Of a DNA stretch of 64,000 nucleotides, positions 41,351-50,853 are shown piece by piece (the first letter of the stretch is position 1; every line of letters starts with the position of its first letter). Position numbers and translations under genes: made by a program. The stretch lies in assembly GCF_000744785.1 (NCBI RefSeq), contig NZ_JQMO01000003.1, forward strand, positions 4,216,001 to 4,280,000, written 5' to 3'. The notes beneath the pieces are model-generated. The model was not told the DNA's origin, did not search any database, and saw only the letters and a program-made list of their open reading frames with translations. This DNA comes from Kitasatospora azatica KCTC 9699 (GTDB lineage: Bacteria; Actinomycetota; Actinomycetes; Streptomycetales; Streptomycetaceae).

Positions 41351-44101
41351 TCAGGCGTCGCCGCCGGCCGCGCCCGGGTGGGCGGCGGCCACGTCCAGCA
41401 GCTGGTAGCGGTCGATCGCCTCCTTGAGCGCGGAGCGGTCGATCTTGCCCTGCTTCGCCAGCTCGGTCAGCACCCCGAGCACCACCGACTGCGCGTCGAT
41501 GTGGAAGAAGCGGCGGGCCGCACCGCGGGTGTCGGCGAAGCCGAAACCGTCGGCGCCCAGCGACTGCCACTGGCCCGGCACCCAGCGCGAGATCTGGTCC
41601 GGCACCGCGCGCATCCAGTCGGAGACGGCGACGAACGGGCCCTCGGCGCCCTGCAGCTTCTGCGTCACGTACGGGACGCGCTGCGGCTCCTCCGGGTGCA
41701 GCAGGTTGAACTCCTCGGCCTCCACCGCGTCACGACGCAGCTCGTTCCAGGAGGTCGCCGACCAGACGTCCGCCTTGACGTTCCACTCCTCGGCGAGGAT
41801 CCGCTGGGCCTCCAGCGCCCACGGCACCGCGACACCCGAGGCGAGGATCTGCGCCGGGATCTGGCCGGCCGTGCCGGCCTGGTACTTGTGGATGCCCTTG
41901 AGGATGCCCTCGACGTCCACGTTCTCCGGCTCGGCCGGCATGTGGATCGGCTCGTTGTAGACCGTCATGTAGTAGAAGACGTCCTCGCCGTGCGGGTGCT
42001 CGGCGGTGGCGCCGTACATCCGGCGCAGGCCGTCCTGCATGATGTGCGCGATCTCGAAACCGTAGGCCGGGTCGTAGGCGACCACGGCCGGGTTGGTCGA
42101 GGCGAGCAGCTGCGAGTGGCCGTCCGCGTGCTGCAGGCCCTCACCGGTCAGCGTGGTGCGGCCGGCGGTGGCGCCGATCACGAAGCCGCGGGACAGCTGG
42201 TCGGCCATCTGCCAGAACTGGTCGCCGGTGCGCTGGAACCCGAACATCGAGTAGAAGACGTAGACCGGGATCAGCGGCTCGCCGTGGGTCGCGTAGGACG
42301 AGCCGGCGGCGATCAGCGAGGCGGTGCAGCCGGCCTCGGAGATGCCGTCGTGCAGCATCTGGCCGGTCGGGGACTCCTTGTAGGCCAGCAGCAGCTCGCG
42401 GTCGACCGACTCGTAGGTCTGGCCGAGCGGGTTGTAGATCTTGGCCGACGGGAAGAGCGAGTCCATGCCGAAGGTGCGGTACTCGTCGGGGGCGATCGGC
42501 ACGAAGCGGTTGCCGATGCCCTTGTCCCGCATCAGGTCCTTGAGCACCCGGACGAACGCCATGGTGGTGGCGATGGTCTGGTTGCCGGAACCCTTCTTGA
42601 CCGCCTTGTACGCGTCGTCGCCCGGCAGCTCCAGCTTGCGCGGCCGCACCTTGCGGGTCGGCATGTAGCCGCCCAGCTCCTTGCGGCGGTCGTGCATGTA
42701 CTGGATCTCTTCGGAGTCCTTGCCCGGGTGGTAGTAGGGCGGGTAGCCCTCGTCGAGCTGCTTGTCCGTGATCGGCAGGTGCAGCCGGTCGCGGAACCGC
42801 TTCAGGTCCTCGACCGTCAGCTTCTTCATCTGGTGGGTGGCGTTGCGGCCCTCGAAGTTCGGGCCCAGGGTCCAGCCCTTGACGGTCTGCGCCAGGATCA
42901 CGGTCGGCTGGCCGACGTGCTCGCGGGCCGCCTTGAACGCCGCGTAGACCTTGGCGTGGTCGTGGCCGCCGCGACCCAGGTGCTGGATCTGCTGGTCGGT
43001 CATGTTCTCGACCATCGCGCGCAGCCGCAGGTCGCCGCCGAAGAAGTGCTCGCGGATGTACGCGCCGGTCTCGGTGGCGTAGGTCTGGAACTGGCCGTCC
43101 ACCGTGGTGTTCAGCTTGTTGACCAGGACGCCGTCGCGGTCCTGCGCCAGCAGCGGGTCCCAGCTGCGGTCCCAGATCAGCTTGATGACGTTCCAGCCGG
43201 CGCCGCGGAACTGCGACTCCAGCTCCTGGATGATCTTGCCGTTGCCGCGGACCGGGCCGTCCAGACGCTGCAGGTTGCAGTTGACCACGAAGGTCAGGTT
43301 GTCCAGGCCCTCACGCGCGGCGAGCGACAGCTGGCCGAGCGACTCGGGCTCGTCCATCTCGCCGTCACCGAGGAAGGCGTAGACGTGCGAGCTGGAGGTG
43401 TCCTTGATGCCGCGGTGCTCCAGGTAGCGGTTCATCCGGGCCTGGTAGATCGCGCCGAGCGGGCCGAGGCCCATCGAGACGGTCGGGAACTCCCAGAAGT
43501 CCGGCATCAGCCGCGGGTGCGGGTAGCTGGACAGGCCGTAGGGCGCCTTGGACTTCTCCTGGCGGAACGAGTCGAGCTGCTGCTCGCTCAGTCGGTCCAG
43601 CAGGAAGGCGCGGGCGTAGATGCCGGGGGAGGCGTGACCCTGGAAGAAGATCTGGTCACCGGACTCGCCGTCGGCGTCCTTGCCACGGAAGAAGTAGTTG
43701 AAGCCCACGTCGTAGAGCGACGCGGAGGAGGCGAAGGTGGCGATGTGCCCACCGACGCCGATCCCCGGGCGCTGGGCCCGCGAGACCATGACGGCCGCGT
43801 TCCAACGGGTCGCGTTCAGGACCTTGCGCTCGATCTCCTCGTTGCCGGGGAAGAACGGCTCGTCCTTGGTGGCGATCGTGTTGACGTAGTCCGTGCTGCG
43901 CATCTCGGGCACGGCCACACGCTTCTCGCGGGCACGCTCGATCAGGCGGAGCATCAAGTAGCGGGCGCGCTCACGTCCCCGCTCGTCGATGGCCGCATCG
44001 AGCGACTCCAGCCATTCCGCGGTCTCCTCGGGATCGAAGTCCGGGACCTGACTCGGAAGGCCGCCAATGATGATCGGGTTGCGATCGGATCCGGAAGCCA
44101 C
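41351..44101 (-). CDS. aceE: Pyruvate dehydrogenase E1 component, homodimeric type
   Basis: Thiamine-diphosphate-dependent decarboxylation of pyruvate and transfer to the lipoyl E2. At 916 residues it is the full-length single-chain E1. The ThDP motif GDGEMDEPES (about 247-256) runs to NLTFVVNCNLQRLDGPVRGN, and VGGHIATFASSASLYDVGFNYFF and GQASPG-type HASPGIYARAFL are in place. The transketolase-like C-terminal half ends with GFGFADTRGAARRFFHIDAQSVVLGVL. E2 and E3 genes are not adjacent, which is usual in streptomycetes. It is followed by a strong terminator and preceded by a 490-bp gap. Confidence 0.97.
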   Translation of the reverse strand: MASGSDRNPIIIGGLPSQVPDFDPEETAEWLESLDAAIDERGRERARYLMLRLIERAREKRVAVPEMRSTDYVNTIATKDEPFFPGNEEIERKVLNATRWNAAVMVSRAQRPGIGVGGHIATFASSASLYDVGFNYFFRGKDADGESGDQIFFQGHASPGIYARAFLLDRLSEQQLDSFRQEKSKAPYGLSSYPHPRLMPDFWEFPTVSMGLGPLGAIYQARMNRYLEHRGIKDTSSSHVYAFLGDGEMDEPESLGQLSLAAREGLDNLTFVVNCNLQRLDGPVRGNGKIIQELESQFRGAGWNVIKLIWDRSWDPLLAQDRDGVLVNKLNTTVDGQFQTYATETGAYIREHFFGGDLRLRAMVENMTDQQIQHLGRGGHDHAKVYAAFKAAREHVGQPTVILAQTVKGWTLGPNFEGRNATHQMKKLTVEDLKRFRDRLHLPITDKQLDEGYPPYYHPGKDSEEIQYMHDRRKELGGYMPTRKVRPRKLELPGDDAYKAVKKGSGNQTIATTMAFVRVLKDLMRDKGIGNRFVPIAPDEYRTFGMDSLFPSAKIYNPLGQTYESVDRELLLAYKESPTGQMLHDGISEAGCTASLIAAGSSYATHGEPLIPVYVFYSMFGFQRTGDQFWQMADQLSRGFVIGATAGRTTLTGEGLQHADGHSQLLASTNPAVVAYDPAYGFEIAHIMQDGLRRMYGATAEHPHGEDVFYYMTVYNEPIHMPAEPENVDVEGILKGIHKYQAGTAGQIPAQILASGVAVPWALEAQRILAEEWNVKADVWSATSWNELRRDAVEAEEFNLLHPEEPQRVPYVTQKLQGAEGPFVAVSDWMRAVPDQISRWVPGQWQSLGADGFGFADTRGAARRFFHIDAQSVVLGVLTELAKQGKIDRSALKEAIDRYQLLDVAAAHPGAAGGDA

Positions 44102-44595
44102 GCTGTTCCTTCACTGTCGGACGAATCTTGAAATGTGTCGCGCCGCCTCCATCGTGCTACCGCGCTCGGAGATCCGTCATCTCTACCGATCGGTAACCGT
44201 CCTGGCTGGTCAGCGAGGTCGGTCAGGTGGCGTGCGGCCGGCTGTCCGCGGGGGAATGCCGGAGTGAGGGCCAACAGGAGACTCTACGCCCGTGATCGCG
44301 CTCGCCTCGAATGCTGTTCGCATTCCGGGCGGTCGGGCCCGTGACGGCGTGCGCGGGCGGGCTCTGAACAGCGCCGAAACCTGCCGGAGCACGCGCGGCA
44401 TCCGCAGCATGGGCGAACGGCCAGCAAAAGGGCAAATCGGTGTGATTCCCGGCACAGGACACGGCGTGTCTTGCTACGAGACGTCAACCTTTGGGTGGGA
44501 TCGGGGGTCGGGTACTTGCGCGAACCGCCGCGCCCGTGTGGACTACGGCCACAGCCCTGGCGCCGATGCCAGGCCGAATACTGGAGGTTATTCCC
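44102..44595. promoter_or_regulatory. Divergent intergenic region between aceE and DUF3052
   Basis: About 490 bases without a supported gene. It must hold the promoters of both genes. Short frames on both strands lack conserved-looking sequence. Base composition is a little less GC-rich around 44160-44210 and 44420-44500. GGAGGTT at 44583-44589 is the RBS of the DUF3052 gene. Confidence 0.5.
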
Positions 44596-45030
44596 GTGAG
44601 CGCGACCGCGGACCCCGCGGACAAGTCCAACCCGGCCTTCAAGCTGGGCTTCGAGCCCGGCCAGATTGTCCAGGAGCTCGGGTACGACGATGACACCGAT
44701 CAGGATCTCCGCGAGGGCATCGAGGAGATCACCGGTGAGGAGCTCGTCGACGAGGACTACGACGACGTCGCAGACGGCGTCCTGCTGTGGCACCGCGAGG
44801 AGGACGGGGATCTCACCGACATCCTCGTTGACGCCCAGGAGTACCTCGCCGACGGTGGCCTGATCTGGCTGCTGACCCCCAAGAAGGGCCGTGACGGGCA
44901 CGTCGAGGCCCATGAGATCGCCGAGGCGGCGCAGACCGCAGGCCTCTCCCAGACCAGCTCGATCGCGGTGGCCGCCGACTGGGCCGGCGCCCGACTGGCC
45001 ACCCCGAAGGCTGCCAAGTCAAAGCGCTGA
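44596..45030 (+). CDS. DUF3052 family protein
   Basis: A 144-residue acidic cytoplasmic protein conserved in actinobacteria: NPAFKLGFEPGQIVQELGYDDDTDQDLREGIEEITGEELVDEDYDDVADGVLLWHREEDGDL, then YLADGGLIWLLTPKKGRDGHVEAHEIAEAAQTAGL. The core resembles a Rossmann-like fold that predicts a role with a nucleotide or methyl donor, but the function is not established. GTG at 44596 has GGAGG 8 bases upstream. It is followed by a terminator and then the peroxiredoxin gene. Confidence 0.9.
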   Translation: MSATADPADKSNPAFKLGFEPGQIVQELGYDDDTDQDLREGIEEITGEELVDEDYDDVADGVLLWHREEDGDLTDILVDAQEYLADGGLIWLLTPKKGRDGHVEAHEIAEAAQTAGLSQTSSIAVAADWAGARLATPKAAKSKR

Positions 45031-45063
45031 CGACTCGCCCGGTCCGACCGGGCCGCTGCCTTG

Positions 45064-45099
45064 ACGGGCCCCGCTGGAGTTTCCTCCAGCGGGGCCCGT
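45064..45099 (+). terminator. Stem-loop after DUF3052
   Basis: 16-bp perfect stem (45064-45079 with 45084-45099) around TTTC. Confidence 0.88.
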
Positions 45100-45271
45100 C
45101 GCCATCCGGGCCCGGTTCGTGCGGGCTGCCGGAAGGCCTGTTCGCCTCCGGCGAAACTCTCCCTCGAGAGGCTTGCTCTGTCACTCGTTCGGCCGAATTC
45201 GGGAAACCGGATGCGAGGATGTGGCCGCGGTCGGCCGTTGCGCCGAGACACTGTCGAGAAAGGTCCTCACC

Positions 45272-45730
45272 ATGGCCATCGAGGTCGGCACCCAGGCTCC
45301 GGACTTCGAGCTGAAGAACCAGCACGGCGAGCTGGTCAAGCTCTCCGACTTCCGGGGCGAGAAGAACGTCGTACTGGTGTTCTACCCGTTCGCCTTCACC
45401 GGCGTCTGCACCGGCGAGGTCTGTGCGATCCAGAAGGAGCTGCCGCGCCTGCAGAACGACGACGTGCAGATCCTCGCGGTCTCCAACGACTCGCCGTTCA
45501 CCCTGCGCGTCTTCGCCGAGCAGGAGGGCCTGGACTACCCGCTGCTCTCCGACTTCTGGCCGCACGGCGCCGCCTCGCGCGCCTACGGCGTCTTCGAGGA
45601 GGAGAAGGGCTGCGCGGTGCGCGGCACCTTCGTGATCGACAAGGCCGGCGTGGTCCGCTGGTCGGTCGTCAACGGCCTGCCGGACGCCCGGGACGAGCAG
45701 GAGTACCTGAAGGTGCTCGCCTCGCTCTGA
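45272..45730 (+). CDS. ahpE: AhpE-type peroxiredoxin
   Basis: Thiol peroxidase that reduces hydroperoxides in the cytoplasm. The 152-residue protein has the thioredoxin-fold core LVFYPFAFTGVCTGEVCAIQKEL with peroxidatic Cys46 in the conserved Thr-Gly-Val-Cys context and a second Cys51 five residues later; a third Cys sits in EEEKGCAVRGTFVID. One-Cys AhpE proteins lack Cys51, so a local CxxxxC pair may be used for resolution, which is inference. ATG 45272 fits the family N-terminus. Terminators lie on both sides, so it is a single-gene unit. Confidence 0.92.
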   Translation: MAIEVGTQAPDFELKNQHGELVKLSDFRGEKNVVLVFYPFAFTGVCTGEVCAIQKELPRLQNDDVQILAVSNDSPFTLRVFAEQEGLDYPLLSDFWPHGAASRAYGVFEEEKGCAVRGTFVIDKAGVVRWSVVNGLPDARDEQEYLKVLASL

Positions 45731-45760
45731 GTCACCGGCCGTGACTCCTTGACGGTCCAG

Positions 45761-45798
45761 GGCCCGGCGTGGCGGGGGAATCCCAGCCACGCCGGGCC
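45761..45798 (+). terminator. Stem-loop after the peroxiredoxin gene
   Basis: 13-bp perfect stem (45761-45773 with 45786-45798), 12-base loop. Confidence 0.8.
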
Positions 45799-45879
45799 TT
45801 ATCGCTTCACGGTCGGGAACCCGGCACTACGATCGGGCCGTTGGCCGATGGAGAGCGGAACCGATTCTTGGAGGAACCT

Positions 45880-46455
45880 GTGGGTGTCAGCCTGAGCAAG
45901 GGCGGCAATGTCTCGCTCACCAAGGAGGCCCCGGGCCTGACGGCCGTGCTCGTCGGCCTCGGCTGGGATGCGCGTACCACCACCGGCGTCGACTTCGACC
46001 TGGACGCCAGCGCGTTGCTCTGCAACGACCAGGGCAAGGTCACCAAGGACGCCAACTTCGTCTTCTTCAACAACCTCACCAGCCCGGACGGCTCGGTCGA
46101 GCACACCGGCGACAACGTGACCGGTGAGGGCGAGGGCGACGACGAGGTGATCAAGGTCAACCTGGCCGCCGTCCCGGCCGACGTCTCGAAGATCGTCTTC
46201 CCGGTCTCGATCTACGACGCCGAGACCCGGACGCAGAACTTCGGCCAGGTCCGCAACGCCTACATCCGGGTGGTCAACCAGGCCGGCGGCACCGAGATCG
46301 CCCGCTACGACCTGAGCGAGGACGCCTCCACCGAGACCGCGATGGTCTTCGGCGAGCTCTACCGCAACGGCGCCGAGTGGAAGTTCCGCGCGATCGGCCA
46401 GGGCTACGCCTCCGGCCTGCGCGGGATCGCGCAGGACTTCGGCGTCAACGTCTGA
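45880..46455 (+). CDS. terD: TerD family protein
   Basis: Calcium-binding protein of the tellurium-resistance/stress family, 191 residues. The two-sheet fold signature is intact: SLSKGGNVSLTKEAPGL, GLGWDARTTTG with DFDLDASALL (acidic Ca ligands), then VFFNNLTSPDGSVEHTGDNVTGE, KIVFPVSIYDA, NAYIRVVNQAGGTEIARYDLSED and the C-terminal IGQGYASGLRGIAQDFGVNV. GTG at 45880 has GGAGGA 5 bases upstream. It opens a 13-kb Ter gene region and is a close paralogue of the gene at 48999. Confidence 0.95.
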   Translation: MGVSLSKGGNVSLTKEAPGLTAVLVGLGWDARTTTGVDFDLDASALLCNDQGKVTKDANFVFFNNLTSPDGSVEHTGDNVTGEGEGDDEVIKVNLAAVPADVSKIVFPVSIYDAETRTQNFGQVRNAYIRVVNQAGGTEIARYDLSEDASTETAMVFGELYRNGAEWKFRAIGQGYASGLRGIAQDFGVNV

Positions 46456-46500
46456 GCCTCGACGACCGACGGTCCACCGGTACGCGCTGCCGCCCGGCTC

Positions 46501-48812
46501 TCAGCTGAGCGGCAGCGCGTACACCCGGTCGTCCTGCAGCGCGATCAACTGCTCGCCGTCGGTGGCGAACTGCCACGCGACGTCGGTGCTGATCCCGTTG
46601 CGGAAGACCCAACGCAGCGTGTGCGCCTTGGTGTCCACGGCGAACAGGCCCTTGTCGTTGGTGGCCACGAACAGGGTGTCCTTGACCAGGAACGGCGCGA
46701 TGGTCATGGTGCACTCGTCGGTCAGCGGGAGCCGCCACAGCTCGGCGCCGCTGTCCGCCTGGAACGCGATCAGCACCGGTGCGGCCGGCGGGGTGTAGAG
46801 CGTGCCGTCCAGGGTCACCGTCATGCCGCCGAGCACCGAGTAGGCCACCCCGTCCCCGACCGCGGCCGGAGTGAACCAGATCCGCTTCTGCGGCGGCGTC
46901 TTCACCCAGGCGGGCTTGCCGTCGGCCACCGTGACGGCCTGCAGGCCGGTGCCGGCGGCGGAGCAGAAGACCCGGGTGCCGTCGGTGGCCGGCTGGTAGA
47001 GCGCCTGCGCGTCGGTGTCGGCGAACCAGAGCTGCTCGCCGGTGGTGGTGGAGCGGGCCACCAGGTTCTTCTCGGAGTCGGTGTACAGCAGCATCCCGCC
47101 GGCCAGTACGGCGGCCACCGAGCGGTCCGCGTCCGGCTTGCGGTGCTGGCTCCACAGCACCGAGCCGTCCTTGTGGGAGAGCGCGAAGATTCCCGGCGCC
47201 TGCGGGACGGTGGAGCTGGGCAGACCGGAGTCGTCCAGCGTCATGAAGCTGCACAGGGCGTAGACCGCGCGCTCGTCGGCCGCCAGCACGTCCTCCGCGA
47301 CCAGCACCGTCCTGGGGTCGGTTCCGGGCTTCTGACCGTAGCTCCAGAGCACCGCGCCGCCGGCCGCGTCCACGTTGAGCAGCTCGCGCTGGGAGTAGGC
47401 GATGGTGCCGGAAGCCAGGCTGAGGTCGCCGGCCGTCGCGTCCGGATCGCTCCAGCGCACCTTGCCGTCCTTTCGGCCCAGTGCGTAGAGGCCGTCGCCG
47501 CCCAGGTAGACCAGGTCGCCGGCGCACACGGCGCGGGTGTGCAGCGCGCTGGACTTCGGCAGGCGGTAGCTCCAGTTGGGGTCGGGGGCCTCGCCCTTGG
47601 CCCGGGTGCGGGTGGCCGTGGGGCTGGGCTGGGGGCGGTGGGCCGAGCGGTCGGCTGCTGGGGCGGCACGGGCTTGGGGCCGGGCTTGTCGGTACCGGTC
47701 AGCGCCCAGGCGGCGCCGCCCAGCGCGGCGAGCAGCACCGCGCCGCCGCCGGTGAGCAGCAGGCGCCGGGACGGGCCCTTGGCGGTCGGCACGGTGAGGG
47801 GGTTGGTGTCGACGACCTCGGTGGGCGTCGGGGCGGTGGCCGGCCGCGGCTGCTCGGCGGCCGGCCCGCCGGCCACCGCCCCGCCACCGGTGGCCGGCAC
47901 GCTGCCGCGGTCCGGGACCTCCAGGTCCAGCACGGCGGCCGCGTGCCCGGCGATCTCCGAGGCCACCGGGCTTGGCAGCCAGCCGGTGAACGCGTCCGGC
48001 CCGCCGCCGAGCAGCTCGACCAGCTCCGCCGGGGTCAGCCGGTCGGCCGGGTCCTTGGCCAGGCAGGCCGCGACCACCGGCCACAACTCCTCCGGCAGGG
48101 CGTCGAGTGACGGCTCGTCATGGATCACCCGGTACAGCTGGGCGGCCGCCGAGCTGTCACCGGCGCCACTGAACGGCCCGGCCCCGGTTGCCGCGTAGAC
48201 CAGCACCGCACCGAGTGAGAAGACGTCCGAGGCCGGTCCGGTGGGCGAACCGGCCGCCTGCTCAGGGCTCATGAAGCCGGCTGAGCCGACCACCAGGCCG
48301 GTGCCGGTCAGCCGCTCGTCGTCCAGCGCCCGGGCGATGCCGAAGTCGATCACCCGGGGGCCGTCGGTGGCCAGCAGGACGTTGGAGGGCTTGAGGTCGC
48401 GGTGCACCAGGCCCGCGCCGTGCACGGCCACCAGGGCTCGGGCCAGGCCGGCGCCCAGCGCGCGGACCGAGGGCGCGGGCAGCGGGCCGTGGGTGCTCAC
48501 CGCCTGGGTGAGCGAGGGGCCGAGCACGTACGCGGTGGCCAACCAGGGCACCGGGCCGTCCGGATCGGCGTCCACCACCGGGGCGGTGAAGGCGCCGCCG
48601 ACGGCCCGGGCCGCCGCCACCTCGCGGCCGAAGCGGCGACGGAACTCCTGGTCGGCGGCCAGTTCGGGGCGCACCACCTTGACCGCGGCGGTGCGACCAC
48701 CGGCCGAGCGGGCGAGGTAGACCAGGCCCATGCCGCCGGCGCCGAGTCTGGCGAGCAGTCGGTACGGGCCGACCGTGGTGGGATCGGTCGGGTCCAGTGG
48801 CTGAATCGGCAT
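46501..48812 (-). pseudogene. Ser/Thr protein kinase with PQQ-type propeller, split by an apparent frameshift
   Basis: One gene read in two frames. Frame A (from ATG 48812) gives a Hanks-type kinase: LARLGAGGMGLVYLARS, AVKVV, HRDLKPSNVLL, DFGIARAL and SPEQAAGS, then a transmembrane helix (RLLLTGGGAVLLAALGGAAWAL) and a Pro-rich linker. Frame B resumes in that linker and gives six to seven PQQ-like blades (LVYLGGDGLYALGRKDGKVRW, GIFALSHKDGSVLWSQ, and others) ending at 46501. The frames join if one C is added to the run opposite 47631-47635 (five G on plus). Uncorrected, frame A ends at 47241. It could be a sequencing error, a phase-variable tract or a decaying gene. Sits between two terD genes. 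Confidence 0.8.
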
Positions 48813-48998
48813 GCTGCGCGGCTCCCCGTTGCTGTTGTGCTGGTGATCGTAAGGCCTTCGACCACTTGGTAGGTTCGAAGTTCAGGATGTTCAGTGGGCG
48901 GTTCAGGACTGTTCGGGCGGGAGCGGGCGTAGACATGTATGTCGGCCCGTCGGTGCTCTGTGCTGGTCGGGCCGCCAGGGAGTGGGAGGATTACCACG

Positions 48999-49583
48999 AT
49001 GAGTGTCACGCTCGCCAAGGGCGGCAATGTCTCGCTGAGCAAGGCCGCGCCGAATCTGACGCAGGTGCAGATCGGTCTCGGTTGGGACGCCCGGTCGACC
49101 ACCGGTGCGCCCTTCGACCTGGACGCGAGTGCGCTGCTCTGCTCGGGCGGCCGAGTGCTCGGCGACGAGTACTTCGTCTTCTACAACAACCTCAAGAGCC
49201 CCGAGGGTTCCGTCGAGCACCTGGGCGACAACCTGGTCGGCGGCGCCGAGGGCGAGGAGGGGGACGAGGAGGTCGTGCTGGTCAACCTCGAACTGGTCCC
49301 CGCGCAGGTGGACAAGGTGGTCTTCCCGGTCTCGATCTACGACGCCGAGGCCCGGCTGCAGAACTTCGGCCAGGTCCGCAACGCGTACATCCGGGTGGTC
49401 AACCAGGCCGGCGGCACCGAGATCGCCCGTTACGACCTGAGCGAGGACGCCTCGAGCGAGACCGCGATGATCTTCGGCGAGCTCTACCGCTACCAGGGGG
49501 AGTGGAAGTTCCGAGCGGTGGGGCAGGGGTACGCCTCCGGGCTGCGTGGCATCGCCCTGGATTTTGGAGTCAACGTACAGTGA
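48999..49583 (+). CDS. terD: TerD family protein, second copy
   Basis: A 194-residue TerD paralogue of the gene at 45880: AKGGNVSLSKAAPNLTQVQIGLGWDARSTTGAPFDLDASALLCSGG, VFYNNLKSPEGSVEHLGDNLVGGAEGEEGDEE, NAYIRVVNQAGGTEIARYDLSEDASSETAM. The acidic Ca2+ ligands are kept. The variable loop is acidic and longer than in the first copy. GGGAGGA lies 8 bases before the ATG. Only 52 bases separate it from the TerC-like gene, so they are probably one operon, divergent from the kinase gene. Confidence 0.95.
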   Translation: MSVTLAKGGNVSLSKAAPNLTQVQIGLGWDARSTTGAPFDLDASALLCSGGRVLGDEYFVFYNNLKSPEGSVEHLGDNLVGGAEGEEGDEEVVLVNLELVPAQVDKVVFPVSIYDAEARLQNFGQVRNAYIRVVNQAGGTEIARYDLSEDASSETAMIFGELYRYQGEWKFRAVGQGYASGLRGIALDFGVNVQ

Positions 49584-49635
49584 GGATCATGCCGACCGCA
49601 TCATCCGAACTCATGGCTGAAAGGTAGTCATACCC

Positions 49636-50742
49636 GTGTTCCTCCGCACTTTCGGATGGTCCTTCGCGACCACGATCGCCGGGCTGGTGGCAGCCGGACT
49701 GATCTGGGGCGCCCAGGGCTTCGGCGTGGTGCTGATCCTCGCGATCCTCGAAATCTCGCTCTCCTTCGACAACGCGGTGGTCAATGCCACGGTTCTGAAG
49801 CGGATGAACCCGTTCTGGCAGAAGATCTTTCTGACGGTCGGTGTGCTCATCGCGGTCTTCGGCATGCGGCTGCTCTTCCCGCTGGCGGTGGTCGGCCTGA
49901 CGGCCCACATCGGCCCGAGCACCGTGATCGACCTGGCGCTGCACTCCGACCACACGTACAACGGTCTGACCTACGCTCAGCACCTGGAGGCCGCGAACCC
50001 GGCGATCGCCGCGTTCGGCGGGATCTTCCTGCTGATGATCTTCCTGGACTTCATCTTCGGGGACAAGGACTACAACTGGCTGCGCTGGATCGAGCGGCCG
50101 TTGGAGAAGATCGGCAAGCTGGAGGCGCTCTCCTCGGTGATCGCGCTGGTCTCGCTGGCGCTCGCCGCCCGGTTCTTCGCCGGCGCGCACGCCGAGACGG
50201 TGCTGCTGGCCGGCCTGCTCGGCCTGGCCACCTACCTCGCGGTGAACGGGCTCTCCGGCGTCTTCGAGTCCACTCTCGAGGAGGAGGAGGCCGAGGAGGA
50301 AGAGGCCGAGAAGTCCGGCAAGTCCATCGTCCAGGTGGCCGGCAAGGCCGCGTTCTTCCTCTTCCTGTACCTGGAGGTGCTGGACGCCTCGTTCTCCTTC
50401 GACGGCGTGGTCGGCGCCTTCGCGATCTCCAACGACATCTTCCAGATCACCCTGGGCCTGGGCATCGGCGCGATGTACATCCGCTCGCTGACCGTCTTCC
50501 TGGTCCGCAAGGGCACCCTGGACGACTACGTCTACCTGGAGCACGGTGCGCACTACGCGATCGGCGCGCTGGCGGCGATCCTGCTGATCTCCATCGAGTA
50601 CAAGATCCCGGAGATCGTCACCGGCCTGATCGGGGTGGCCTTCATCGGGGCGGCGCTCGGCTCCTCGATGCTGCGCAACCGGCGCGAGACGGCGCTGGAG
50701 GACGAGTCCGAACGAGAACCGGCTGTGGCCGGGAAGAACTGA
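49636..50742 (+). CDS. DUF475/TerC-like integral membrane protein
   Basis: A 368-residue membrane protein with about nine hydrophobic segments. It has the TerC-superfamily acidic motifs in the membrane: LEISLSFDNAVVNATV (about 39-54) and YLEVLDASFSFDGVVGAFAISND (about 247-269), matching two symmetrical halves, as in DUF475. A Glu-rich cytoplasmic linker (EEEEAEEEEAEKS) separates the halves. TerC-type proteins move divalent ions such as Mn2+ and work with TerD in the stress response. GTG start, AGG upstream. A 23-bp-stem terminator follows. Confidence 0.92.
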   Translation: MFLRTFGWSFATTIAGLVAAGLIWGAQGFGVVLILAILEISLSFDNAVVNATVLKRMNPFWQKIFLTVGVLIAVFGMRLLFPLAVVGLTAHIGPSTVIDLALHSDHTYNGLTYAQHLEAANPAIAAFGGIFLLMIFLDFIFGDKDYNWLRWIERPLEKIGKLEALSSVIALVSLALAARFFAGAHAETVLLAGLLGLATYLAVNGLSGVFESTLEEEEAEEEEAEKSGKSIVQVAGKAAFFLFLYLEVLDASFSFDGVVGAFAISNDIFQITLGLGIGAMYIRSLTVFLVRKGTLDDYVYLEHGAHYAIGALAAILLISIEYKIPEIVTGLIGVAFIGAALGSSMLRNRRETALEDESEREPAVAGKN

Positions 50743-50748
50743 GGCAGG

Positions 50749-50798
50749 CAGATGTGAAAGGGCCCCGCACCGGGTGGTGCGGGGCCCTTTCACATCTG
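50749..50798. terminator. Very strong bidirectional stem-loop
   Basis: 23-bp perfect stem (50749-50771 with 50776-50798) around GGGT; A/T-rich outer arms (GTGAAAG/CTTTCAC) make it suitable for both the TerC-like gene and the convergent DUF2637 gene. Confidence 0.92.
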
Positions 50799-50853
50799 CT
50801 GGCCTGCTCGGCTTGGCCTGTTGGTCATTGGCTGTTGGTCATCGGCCAACTGC

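Noticed and set aside
41378..44131. 917-residue plus-strand frame over aceE
   Set aside because: Length comes only from the low stop frequency opposite a GC-rich gene; aceE on minus is complete and conserved.
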